A DNA stretch of 64,000 bases from the NCBI RefSeq assembly GCF_018499875.1, contig NZ_JAHBAY010000008.1:1-64000 (forward strand). Direction: 5' to 3'. Every line of letters begins with the position of its first letter. Position 1 is the stretch's first letter. Below the pieces are notes generated by a model. The model saw only the letters and a program-made list of their open reading frames with translations, did no database searches and had not been told where the DNA came from. The stretch is from Kineosporia corallincola. Lineage in GTDB: Bacteria > Actinomycetota > Actinomycetes > Actinomycetales > Kineosporiaceae. Made by a program: the position numbers and the translations under genes. Shown piece after piece: positions 35,870 to 43,866 of the stretch.

Positions 35870-37639
35870 ATGTCCAGGTCTCGCACGGCCTGCGGTCTCA
35901 TCACCGCAGCAGCCGTCTCCGGTCTTCTGGTCGCACTTCCGGCGGTGACCTCGTCGGCTGCGACGGGGGCCACGAACTGCCCGACGGCGTTTCCCACCGA
36001 TCAGGCGGTCGACGGGGTGAAGGGAACCGGCTACACCGTCGAAAAGGGCACCAAGGCCGACCCGTTCACGGCCAAGGTGCTGGGCCGCATCACCGACGGC
36101 ATCGGCCCCGGCATCGACATGATCATGGCCGACCTCGACTCCCCCGCCCTGGAGCGGGCGGGCGGAGTGTGGGCCGGGATGTCCGGGTCACCGGTCTACA
36201 CCGAAGACGGCAAGCTGATCGGGTCGGTCTCGTACGGCCTGGTCTCACCGTCGAACATCGCCGGCATCACCCCGGCCGAAGACATGCTGGCCCTGCGCGA
36301 GGAGCCGGCGAGCGCCCGTCGCTCGATGCCGACCAGCGCCGAGAAGGTCACGGTGTCCGACCAGCTGGCCACCCGCATCGCGAAGACCGGCGAGGTGACG
36401 AAGGCGCAGGCCAAGGCCGGCTTCACCCGGATGTCGGTGCCGGTCAGCGTGAGCGGCCTGGCCAAGAAGAACACCAGCAAGTTCACCGAGCGCATCGAGA
36501 AGGAGACCGGCTCGAAGGTGCGGGCCCTGGCCGGCAAGGCCTCGACCGGTGCCAAGTCCTCGCCCGGCGACATCTTCGCCGGGTCCAACTACGCCGCGGC
36601 CCTGTCCTACGGCGACGTGACGCTCAGCGCGCTGGGCACCACCACGTATGTCTGCGACAGCACCGCGGTCGCCTTCGGCCACCCGTTCTTCGCGATCGGC
36701 CCGTCGGAGTTCAGCCTGCACCCGGCCGAGGCCGTCTACGTGCAGCCCGACCCGACGTGGGGCCCGTTCAAGGTGGGCAACCCGCTCGGCCGGGTCGGCA
36801 ACGTGAACTGGGACGGCACGGTCGGCGTGCGCGGCACGCTGGGCGAGAACCCGCCGCACGAGTTCCCGATCACCACCGACCTGGTCAACGAGAACTCGGG
36901 CAAGAGCACCAAGGGCACCACCGTCGGGGTGTACCAGCCGTACGCCGCCGACATCGCCGCCATCCACCTCCAGTCGGCCATCGTGAAGGCCCTCGGCGTG
37001 CAGTCGCAGGGTTCGGCCGAGGTGAAGATCACCGTCAAGGGCACCCGGGGTGACGGCAAAGACTTCAAGATCACCCACGACGACTACTTCGCCGACACCT
37101 ACGACATCAGCTACGCCACGGCCGACAGCCTCTGGTACCTGCTGTACCCGCTGGCCGACCAGCCGTACGAAGAGCTCAACATCACCAGCGTCAAGGTGAC
37201 GGGCAAGGTCTCGACCACCGTGAAGCAGTTCCGGGTGAGCAAGCTGGAGCAGAAGGTCAACAGCAAGTGGCAGACGCTGCCCGAGACGATCACCGCCAAG
37301 GCCGGCAGCAGCATCCAGCTGCGCGCCGTGCTGAAGGGCTACCGCAACAGTGACAACCTCACGGTGCCGCTCAGCGTGCAGGTGCCGGACGGCGCCGTCA
37401 GCGGCAACGCCGGTTCGCTGACCGTCGCCGACGGCCGCAGCCTGGGCTCCTACTACCAGGAGCACGACTCGCTCGACGAGCTGCTGGAACAGCTCAACGA
37501 GCAGCAGACCGGCAACGAGCTGGTGAGCCAGGTCGACCTGTACAACGACGACGGCACGACGCTCACCAGCCGCGCCGAGGCCGAGATCAAGGGCGCCATC
37601 GCGTACTACTACAAGAACGTGGCGGTGAACGTGCAGTAA
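35870..37639 (+). CDS. Secreted SpoIVB-type peptidase S55 family protein (copy 2)
   Basis: 589 residues with a Sec signal peptide ending in an SSAA-type site. It shares with copy 1 the LGRITDGIGPG, AGMSGSPVY and FGHPF motifs, so the putative Ser and His are kept. Divergence is concentrated between the two motifs and in the C-terminal module. The ATG at 35870 is chosen because the same GGGGGCNCC stretch precedes both ATGs; an upstream frame extension to 35843 is not needed. A strong terminator follows at 37655. The physiological substrate is unknown. Confidence 0.88.
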   Translation: MSRSRTACGLITAAAVSGLLVALPAVTSSAATGATNCPTAFPTDQAVDGVKGTGYTVEKGTKADPFTAKVLGRITDGIGPGIDMIMADLDSPALERAGGVWAGMSGSPVYTEDGKLIGSVSYGLVSPSNIAGITPAEDMLALREEPASARRSMPTSAEKVTVSDQLATRIAKTGEVTKAQAKAGFTRMSVPVSVSGLAKKNTSKFTERIEKETGSKVRALAGKASTGAKSSPGDIFAGSNYAAALSYGDVTLSALGTTTYVCDSTAVAFGHPFFAIGPSEFSLHPAEAVYVQPDPTWGPFKVGNPLGRVGNVNWDGTVGVRGTLGENPPHEFPITTDLVNENSGKSTKGTTVGVYQPYAADIAAIHLQSAIVKALGVQSQGSAEVKITVKGTRGDGKDFKITHDDYFADTYDISYATADSLWYLLYPLADQPYEELNITSVKVTGKVSTTVKQFRVSKLEQKVNSKWQTLPETITAKAGSSIQLRAVLKGYRNSDNLTVPLSVQVPDGAVSGNAGSLTVADGRSLGSYYQEHDSLDELLEQLNEQQTGNELVSQVDLYNDDGTTLTSRAEAEIKGAIAYYYKNVAVNVQ

Positions 37640-37654
37640 GCGACCACCACCTGG

Positions 37655-37688
37655 AGGGGCCCCGTTTCCGTTGGGAACGGGGCCCTTT
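37655..37688 (+). terminator. Intrinsic terminator after S55 copy 2
   Basis: GGGCCCCGTTTCC (37657) pairs with GGGAACGGGGCCC (37673) with a 3-nt loop and is followed by TTTCG. It also lies at the end of the convergent Fpg/Nei gene. Confidence 0.85.
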
Positions 37689-37699
37689 CGTGGTTCTGA

Positions 37700-38587
37700 C
37701 TACTTCAGCAGCCGGGACATGCGGCGGTCGGCGAGCACCTTGCCGCCGGTCTGGCAGGTGGCGCAGTACTGCAACGACGAGTCGGCGAACGACACCTCAC
37801 GCACCACGTCGCCGCATACCGGACACGCCTCACCGGTGCGGGCGTGCACCGAAAGACCAGCGCGCTTGGCGTCTTTCAGCTCCTTGGCGGGTTTTCCGGC
37901 GGCCGCGGCGATCGCCCCGCGCAGGGTGTTCTGCAAGGCCTCGAACAGCGTGTCCACCTGCTCATGGTCGAGTTTCGCGGCGATCGCGAACGGCGACATC
38001 CGGGCCGCGTGCAGCACCTCGTCGCTGTAGGCGTTGCCCACCCCGGCCAGGGTGCTCTGGTCACGCAGCAGTCCCTTGATCTGCTGACGCTGCCCGGCCA
38101 GGATCTGCGCCAGGGTGTCACGGGTGAAACCCTCGGCCAGCGGGTCGGGCCCGAGGGTGGCGATGCCCGGCACCTGTTGCGGCGACCTGACCAGGTAGAT
38201 CGCGAGCCGCTTCTTGGTGCCGGCCTCGGTCAGGTCGAATCCCGGGGTGGACTCGTCGTGGACGTCGTCCATTTTTGGAGTGAACCGCACCCGCAGGGCG
38301 AGAGGGCTCTTGCCGGGCTTCAGCGTGGTCATGACCGCGGTGTCGTTCCAGCGCAGCCAGCCGCCGCGGGCCAGGTGGAAGATCAGGTGCAGGCCGTCGG
38401 CGTCGACGTCGAGAAACTTGCCGTGCCGCTGCACGGCGGTGACCTCCAGACCGCTCAAGGCGGTCGGCTGCGGGTCATAGGTTTTCAGGGCGCTGACGGC
38501 CCCGATCTCGACGCTGTCGACGGCACGCCCCACCAGCCGCTCACGCAGAAATCCCGCGAGGGCCTCGACCTCCGGCAGCTCAGGCAC
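37700..38587 (-). CDS. Fpg/Nei-family DNA glycosylase
   Basis: 295 residues starting MPELPEVEAL; the residues after Met removal (Pro, Glu) are the catalytic nucleophile and acid of the family. The helix-two-turn-helix is seen around LAGVGNAYSDEVLHAARMSP, and the C-terminus has a zinc finger of the form C-X2-C-X16-C-X2-C. It removes oxidised bases and cleaves the abasic site in base-excision repair. The GTG at 38587 gives the conserved N-terminus; the frame continues upstream but that cannot be active. Whether it is Fpg or a Nei2-type paralogue is not decided. Confidence 0.93.
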   Translation of the reverse strand: MPELPEVEALAGFLRERLVGRAVDSVEIGAVSALKTYDPQPTALSGLEVTAVQRHGKFLDVDADGLHLIFHLARGGWLRWNDTAVMTTLKPGKSPLALRVRFTPKMDDVHDESTPGFDLTEAGTKKRLAIYLVRSPQQVPGIATLGPDPLAEGFTRDTLAQILAGQRQQIKGLLRDQSTLAGVGNAYSDEVLHAARMSPFAIAAKLDHEQVDTLFEALQNTLRGAIAAAAGKPAKELKDAKRAGLSVHARTGEACPVCGDVVREVSFADSSLQYCATCQTGGKVLADRRMSRLLK

Positions 38588-38630
38588 CCGACCAGTCTGC
38601 CTCCGGATGACCACGGTGTCTCGCCGTCCG

Positions 38631-38663
38631 CAGATGAGAGCGTTCTCATCTTTCTCTCATCTG
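38631..38663 (+). promoter_or_regulatory. Response-regulator-type direct repeats before the acidic protein gene
   Basis: CTCATCT at 38645 and CTCATCTG at 38656 are 11 bp apart, one helical turn, as OmpR-family regulators prefer. CAGATGAG at 38631 is the inverted copy. They lie 30-60 bp upstream of the operon encoding an OmpR-family regulator, so autoregulation is likely. Confidence 0.55.
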
Positions 38664-38693
38664 CTCGCATTCTCCCCACGACAGGGTGCGGAT

Positions 38694-39116
38694 ATGGGAC
38701 GACGCCACCTGCTGCTCACCGCCGTGCTCCTCGGGGCCGGGGGCCTCGCCGTTCCGCTGGCCGCGACCGCCGCAACCGGCAGTGACGGCCTCGACCGGCC
38801 GCTCGGCCCGGCGGTGGTGGCGAGCCTCGACCCGACGGTCTCGTCCACCCCCACGCCGTACGACGTCTCCGCTGCTCAGACGCCCACCCCGGCCACCGAG
38901 GACGACGAGGAGGGTGACGACGGGGAGGCGGACGACGGCGACGACGAGGCCGAGTCGGTCGACGTGCCGGAGGTGGACGACGCCGACGACGAGGACGAGG
39001 CCGACGAGGAGGAGGCGGACGAGAACGAGCCCGACGAGGACGAGCCGGACGAGGACGGCTCAGCCGAGGGTGATGACGACGATGACGCCGGTGCGGACGA
39101 CGGCGATGATGAATGA
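38694..39116 (+). CDS. Secreted highly acidic protein (first gene of two-component operon)
   Basis: 140 residues: a Sec signal peptide (MGRRHLLLTAVLLGAGGLAV...), ~45 residues of Thr/Pro/Ser, then ~75 residues made almost only of Asp and Glu. No fold is expected; it could bind metal cations or act as a sensor partner. The TGA overlaps the ATG of the histidine kinase (ATGA), so expression is coupled. It is preceded by the CTCATCT repeats. Family unknown. Confidence 0.8.
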   Translation: MGRRHLLLTAVLLGAGGLAVPLAATAATGSDGLDRPLGPAVVASLDPTVSSTPTPYDVSAAQTPTPATEDDEEGDDGEADDGDDEAESVDVPEVDDADDEDEADEEEADENEPDEDEPDEDGSAEGDDDDDAGADDGDDE

Positions 39117-40621
39117 CGATGACCGATCCGACCGCACCGCTCCCCGCCAGACGCCGCGGGTGGCTGCGGCGTCCCACCATCGGGGTGCGCACCCGGATCC
39201 TCGCCACCGTGCTGGTGCTGACCGCGCTGGGCATGTTCGGGGCGGGCACCAGTGTGGTGATCATGCAGCGCAACGCCCTGGACGAACGGGTGAACGAGGC
39301 GCTGCGCACCGAGGTGGAGGAGTTCCGCTCGATCGCCGGCTCGGCGACCGACCCGAGCACCGGCAAGGCCTTCACCTCGGTGGCCGAGCTGCTGCGCTCC
39401 GCCATCCAGAAGCAGGCGCCCGACCGGGACGAGACCTTCCTGACCATGGTCGACGGCCGCCGACAGTACGTGCCCAGCGGCGAACGGTTCGTGCGGCTGG
39501 AAGACGAGACGGCGCTGATCAGCACGGTGGCCGGCCTGGCGGCCGGCGACCCGGTGCGCCTGCGCGAGGCCGACACCGCGGCCGGGCGCATCCGCTACGC
39601 CGCTGTGCCGGTCTCGGTGCCGGGGCTCAGCACCGTGGGCGTGTACGTGGTGGCCCAGGCGCTGGAGCGCAACCAGCAGGAGATCGCCCAGATCGCCGGC
39701 CGGTTCGCGCTGGTGTCACTGGTGTCGCTGCTGGTGGTCGGCGTGGTCGGCTGGCTGGTCGCGGGCCGTCTGCTGCGCCCCCTGCGGGAGCTGCGCACCA
39801 CCGCCGAGCGGATCTCGCACACCGATCTGACCGAGCGGATCGAGGTCACCGGGTCGGACGACGTCAGTGAACTCGCCTCCACGTTCAACCACATGCTCGA
39901 CCGCCTGGAGCACGCCTTCCGCGCCCAGCAGGAGTTTCTGGACGACGCGGGGCACGAGCTGAAGACCCCCGTGACCATCATCCGGGGTCATCTGGAGCTG
40001 ATGGCGGCCGACGACCCGGGCGACGTGGAGGAGACCCGCGCCCTGGTGCTGGACGAGCTGGACCGGATGGCCCGCCTGGTGCAGGACCTGATCCTGCTGG
40101 CCCAGACCCGGCGCCCGGACTTCGTCCGGCGCGAGCCGGTGGCCGTGGACGAGCTGATGACCGAGGTGCTGGACAAGGCCGTCGGGCTGGCCGCGCGGCA
40201 GTGGCGGCTGGACGAGCAGACGCCCGCCTGGATCCACGCCGACCCGCAACGGATCACCCAGGGCCTGCTGCAACTGGCACACAACGCGGTCAAGTACACG
40301 ACCGAGGGCCAGGTGATCGCCTTCGGCAGCCGCGCCGAGGACGACGTGGTGCACCTGTGGGTGCGCGACACCGGCCCCGGGGTCTCGGCCGGGGACGCCG
40401 CACGCATCTTCGAGCGCTTCGGCCGGGGCACCGACGCCCGCCGGGTCGAGGGCTCCGGCCTGGGCCTGTCCATCGTCGGCGCGATCGCCGCCGCCCACGA
40501 CGGCTCGGTCGCGCTCACCTCACCGCCCGGTGAGCCCGGCGCGGTGTTCACCCTGACGATTCCGCGGGCCGCCGTGCCCGCCTCCGCAACGACCATCCCG
40601 ATCGCACAGGAGGTGCCGTGA
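39113..40621 (+). CDS. Sensor histidine kinase (HAMP type)
   Basis: 502 residues. Membrane helices near 28-50 and 197-217 flank an extracytoplasmic sensor of ~145 residues. HAMP follows (to ~270), then HisKA with the phospho-His near 281 (DDAGHELKTP) and HATPase with LAHNAVKYT (N box), DTGPG (G1) and GSGLGLSIV (G2). It overlaps the acidic protein upstream and the response regulator downstream (GTGA). The stimulus is unknown; a divalent cation is a reasonable guess from the acidic partner. Confidence 0.93.
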   Translation: MTMTDPTAPLPARRRGWLRRPTIGVRTRILATVLVLTALGMFGAGTSVVIMQRNALDERVNEALRTEVEEFRSIAGSATDPSTGKAFTSVAELLRSAIQKQAPDRDETFLTMVDGRRQYVPSGERFVRLEDETALISTVAGLAAGDPVRLREADTAAGRIRYAAVPVSVPGLSTVGVYVVAQALERNQQEIAQIAGRFALVSLVSLLVVGVVGWLVAGRLLRPLRELRTTAERISHTDLTERIEVTGSDDVSELASTFNHMLDRLEHAFRAQQEFLDDAGHELKTPVTIIRGHLELMAADDPGDVEETRALVLDELDRMARLVQDLILLAQTRRPDFVRREPVAVDELMTEVLDKAVGLAARQWRLDEQTPAWIHADPQRITQGLLQLAHNAVKYTTEGQVIAFGSRAEDDVVHLWVRDTGPGVSAGDAARIFERFGRGTDARRVEGSGLGLSIVGAIAAAHDGSVALTSPPGEPGAVFTLTIPRAAVPASATTIPIAQEVP

Positions 40622-41286
40622 ACCGGATCCTGGTGGCAGAGGACGAAGACCGGATCGCCTCGTTCGTCTCGAAGGGCCTGCGGGCCGCCGGTTTCACCCC
40701 GACCGTGGTGGACGACGGCGTGAGCGCCCTGGACTACGCCGTCACCGGCGAGTTCGACCTGCTCGTGCTCGACATCGGGCTGCCCGGCATGGACGGTTTC
40801 GAGGTGCTGAAACGGCTGCGCGAGAGCCGTAGTCAGTTGCCGGTGATCATTCTGACCGCACGCCAGTCGATCACCGACACGGTGGCCGGGCTGGAGGGCG
40901 GGGCCGACGACTACATGTCCAAGCCGTTCCGCTTCGAGGAACTGCTGGCCCGCATCCGGCTGCGGCTGCGGGAGGACCCGCGGGAGCCGGAGGTCACCGT
41001 GCTCACCCACGGGGCGCTGGCTCTCGATCTGCGCAGCCGCCGGGCCGCCGTGGAGGGCCGCACGGTGGAGCTGTCGGCCCGCGAATTCGCCCTGGCCGAG
41101 ACCTTTCTGCGGCATCCGGGTCAGGTGCTGAGCCGGGAGCAGCTGCTCAGCCACGTCTGGGGGTACGACTTCGACCCGGGCTCGAACGTGGTCGACGTGT
41201 ATGTGCGTTACCTGCGCAAGAAACTCGGCGTGCAGTGGTTCGAGACCGTGCGCGGCATGGGCTACCGCCTCGTCGAGGCGGCCTGA
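40618..41286 (+). CDS. OmpR-family response regulator
   Basis: 222 residues: receiver domain with acidic cluster EDED near 8-11, phosphoacceptor D52 (LVLDIGLPG) and a Lys in MSKPF, followed by a winged-helix output domain (GALALDLRSR to VDVYVRYLRKKLG). The GTG start overlaps the kinase stop by 4 nt. It presumably binds the CTCATCT repeats upstream of the operon. The following phosphotransferase gene starts 1 nt after its stop. Confidence 0.95.
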   Translation: MNRILVAEDEDRIASFVSKGLRAAGFTPTVVDDGVSALDYAVTGEFDLLVLDIGLPGMDGFEVLKRLRESRSQLPVIILTARQSITDTVAGLEGGADDYMSKPFRFEELLARIRLRLREDPREPEVTVLTHGALALDLRSRRAAVEGRTVELSAREFALAETFLRHPGQVLSREQLLSHVWGYDFDPGSNVVDVYVRYLRKKLGVQWFETVRGMGYRLVEAA

Positions 41287-41287
41287 C

Positions 41288-42484
41288 GTGGCGCTGGACA
41301 TGCTCACCGGGCCGGACGCGGCCGAGCTGCTGGAGGCGGCCGTGTCCACCGCGGGCGGGCGGCTGGAGGGCTGGCGGGTCACCCAGGTCGACCACCGTGG
41401 CGCTGTCACCACCGTGGCCTATGCCGCCACGGTGCAGTGGCCGACAGGGCGTACGGACGACGTCCTGGGTGCGACGTCACTCGCCCCCGGCGACGAACCT
41501 CCGCGGATCCCGGGCACTCTCACCCTGTCGGACGGGCAGAACCGGGTGTGCGTGTGGCGGCTCCCCGACGATCCGGGTCTGCCCGGGCTGGCCACGGCGA
41601 TGAACCAGCAGGCACTCTCGTCGCTGCTCACCTCGTTCGGGCTGGACTCTTCCGGGCTGCGCACCGATCTGGTGTCGTACCGCCCGAAACGCCGTGCGGT
41701 GATCCGGATCAGCGCGGCCGGCGGAGTGATCTACGCCAAGGTGCTGCCGCCCGGTGACGTGGAGGCGCTGCACCGGCGGCACGAGATGCTGCACGGGGCA
41801 GGAGTTCCCGTGCCGCACAGCCTGGGCTGGACCGACGACGGGCTGTTGCTGCTGGAGAATCTGCCCGGCACCCCGCTGCGCCGCCGGCTGCTCGCCCCCG
41901 GCCCCGACCTGACCGCCGGGCTGCCCGACCCGCACGACGTGATCGGTGTGCTGGACCGCTTTCCGCCCGGAGTGCTGGGGCTGAACCGCCGGCGGCCGTG
42001 GAGCCGCCGCGCCCCGCAGTACGCGGCGATGGTGGGCGAGGCGCTGCCGGCCGAGGCCGAGCGGGCCCGACAGCTGGCCGCGGTGGTGGCCGAGGGCCTG
42101 CGCCACACCGGGCTGGGCAGCGACCCGACCCACGGCGACTTCTACGAGGCGCAGATGATGGTCGATCCCGCCGGGCGCCTCGTCGGCCTGCTCGACGTGG
42201 ACACCGTGGGACCCGGTTCCCGCGCCGACGACCTGGCCTGTGCCCTGGCGCACTGCGAGGCCCTGGCCCTCAGCTCGCCCCGGCACGCGGACCGGTCGCT
42301 GGCCATGTCGCGGTTGTGGAGGCCGGTTTTCGAGCGGCAGGTGCCCGCCGAACAGCTCCGGCTGAGCACGGCAGGGGTGCTGATGAGCCTGGCCACCGGC
42401 CCGCATCGGGTGCAGCGCCCGAACTGGGAGGACGCCACCAGCCGCATGCTCGACCGGATCGAGGACATGCTGCGCGCTTCATGA
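41288..42484 (+). CDS. Phosphotransferase-family (APH-like) kinase
   Basis: 398 residues with an aminoglycoside phosphotransferase/choline-kinase-like fold: a Lys-containing beta strand (VIYAKVLPPG), the catalytic loop THGDFYEAQMMVD, and the Mg-binding DVDTVGPGSRADDLA. Relatives phosphorylate sugars, antibiotics or cell metabolites. The GTG start lies 1 nt after the response regulator stop, so it is the fourth gene of the two-component operon. No close match to an antibiotic-resistance enzyme can be claimed; the substrate is unknown. Confidence 0.83.
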   Translation: MALDMLTGPDAAELLEAAVSTAGGRLEGWRVTQVDHRGAVTTVAYAATVQWPTGRTDDVLGATSLAPGDEPPRIPGTLTLSDGQNRVCVWRLPDDPGLPGLATAMNQQALSSLLTSFGLDSSGLRTDLVSYRPKRRAVIRISAAGGVIYAKVLPPGDVEALHRRHEMLHGAGVPVPHSLGWTDDGLLLLENLPGTPLRRRLLAPGPDLTAGLPDPHDVIGVLDRFPPGVLGLNRRRPWSRRAPQYAAMVGEALPAEAERARQLAAVVAEGLRHTGLGSDPTHGDFYEAQMMVDPAGRLVGLLDVDTVGPGSRADDLACALAHCEALALSSPRHADRSLAMSRLWRPVFERQVPAEQLRLSTAGVLMSLATGPHRVQRPNWEDATSRMLDRIEDMLRAS

Positions 42485-42577
42485 GAAGCCCTTCATCCGG
42501 TTCTCCTGTTCACCTCACCCGCGCTCGGAAAAGTACCTGTCAACGGCAAAAGACGTTCCGACAGCGGAGGCAAGATC

Positions 42578-43123
42578 ATGAAGGTCCGGAAGAACTGGGT
42601 TGTCATCGGTACCGCCGCGGTGCTCGGCGTGAGCGCGGCCACGGCGACGGCGGCGATGGCCGACGGCACGCCCGACCTCAACGACCGTTCCTCGGTGACC
42701 TCGACCACCGGCAGCACCGAGGCGGGCAGCAGCGCCTCGGCGGGCACCGACGGCGCTGACGGCACCGGCCAGAACGACGTGGCGGACACGGCGAACACCA
42801 GCAACACGGCAGACACCCCCAACGACACCGACAACACCCCGAACGACGCGGACACCCCGAACGACCGGAGCAGCGCCGGGCAGGGCAGCACCCAGGGCAG
42901 CACCCAGGGCAGCACCGGCCAGAACGACGCGACGAACACGGCGAACACCCCGAACGACGCCGACACGGCCAACGACGCGAACTCCGCCAACGATGCGGAT
43001 TCCGCCAACGACACCGCCACGCCCAACGACACCGCCACGCCCAACGACACGGACTCGGCGAACGACGCGGACTCGGCGAACGACACCGACTCCGCCGACG
43101 ACGCCGACTCCGCCAACAGCTGA
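42578..43123 (+). CDS. Secreted Asn/Asp/Thr/Ser-rich repeat protein
   Basis: 181 residues. A signal peptide (to about residue 29, AMADG) is followed by ~150 residues of low complexity based on the units ANDADSANDT, TPNDTA and QGST. No folded domain. GGAGG 8 nt upstream supports the ATG. The composition resembles wall-associated linkers, but no anchor motif is seen. A 14-bp perfect hairpin lies 30 nt after the stop. Confidence 0.75.
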   Translation: MKVRKNWVVIGTAAVLGVSAATATAAMADGTPDLNDRSSVTSTTGSTEAGSSASAGTDGADGTGQNDVADTANTSNTADTPNDTDNTPNDADTPNDRSSAGQGSTQGSTQGSTGQNDATNTANTPNDADTANDANSANDADSANDTATPNDTATPNDTDSANDADSANDTDSADDADSANS

Positions 43124-43152
43124 CCTGGTCGACAGCGGCCCACCGCGCCGCC

Positions 43153-43195
43153 GGTGATCGTGCGGACCGCCCCCGAGCGACTCCGCACGATCACC
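43153..43195 (+). terminator. Perfect 14-bp hairpin downstream of the repeat protein
   Basis: GGTGATCGTGCGGA at 43153-43166 pairs exactly with TCCGCACGATCACC at 43182-43195, with a 15-nt loop. No U-run follows; it directly abuts a 19-bp tandem repeat array. Terminator is the simplest reading. Confidence 0.6.
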
Positions 43196-43198
43196 GCG

Positions 43199-43313
43199 AC
43201 CGCACCACGAACGCCCAACCGCACCACGAACGCCCGACCGCACCACGAACGCCCGGCCACACCACGAACGCGCGACCGCACCACGAACGCGCGACCGCAC
43301 CACGGACCGTCCG
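43199..43313. repeat. 19-bp tandem repeat array (about 6 copies)
   Basis: Units start with ACCGCACCACGAACGC at 43199, 43218, 43237, 43256, 43275 and 43294; the fourth and sixth are degenerate. It fills most of the 253-bp gap between the repeat protein and the small membrane protein. Not coding in any frame I trust and too regular for spacers of a CRISPR array. Confidence 0.92.
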
Positions 43314-43376
43314 ACCCGCCCACCCGGGACGGACGGCCGGTTGACCACCCGAAAAGCCCGGGGACACGCTGGAAGG

Positions 43377-43772
43377 ATGGGATCGGAGAACCTCGTGGTC
43401 CGGAGCGGCGCGCAAGACCGCACGCTCCCCACCGAAATCCTTCTGACCTGCGGCGCGGCGCTGCTCATGACGTCGGTCACGGTGACCCACGCGCCTGCGG
43501 CGCTGCACCGGGCGGCGCCCACGGAACTGCGCACCGCCCTGATCGCGCTGACGGCGTTCACCCTGCTCACCCTGATCTCGGCGGTGATCGGGGTGGAGCA
43601 TCCCCGCATCGGGTTCTGGATGCGGGCGCCGGGCATCGTGATGTCCAGCGCCCTGGGTGGTTTCATCGGTGGGCAGGCCACTCCCTTCCTGGTGGTGGCG
43701 GCGCTGCTGGCGACGGGGGCCGTGATTCTGTTGTTCCTCCGGCTGACCGCACACGCGGGCGAGGGCGGCTGA
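43377..43772 (+). CDS. Small hypothetical membrane protein
   Basis: 131 residues with four predicted membrane helices ([38 protein letters not shown], a short third, and [18 protein letters not shown]). No family recognised. Start is uncertain: ATG at 43377, or GTG at 43395 with GGAG 6 nt upstream. The reverse strand also has long open frames here but these are repeat- and GC-driven shadows. Confidence 0.6.
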   Translation: MGSENLVVRSGAQDRTLPTEILLTCGAALLMTSVTVTHAPAALHRAAPTELRTALIALTAFTLLTLISAVIGVEHPRIGFWMRAPGIVMSSALGGFIGGQATPFLVVAALLATGAVILLFLRLTAHAGEGG

Positions 43773-43866
43773 ATCCCCCGCGCCCGGCGGCGGGCGGACG
43801 AGAAGGCCAGGGGTGCATCGACTAGCCTCACGGACGGGAACGCCAGCCGTGCCGCCAGGAGGAGTC

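Noticed and set aside
41288-42484. Aminoglycoside resistance gene
   Set aside because: The APH fold is shared by many cellular kinases and the context is a two-component operon; nothing points to a drug substrate.
43199-43313. Possible CRISPR array
   Set aside because: The 19-bp units are directly adjacent with no spacers and no cas genes are near.
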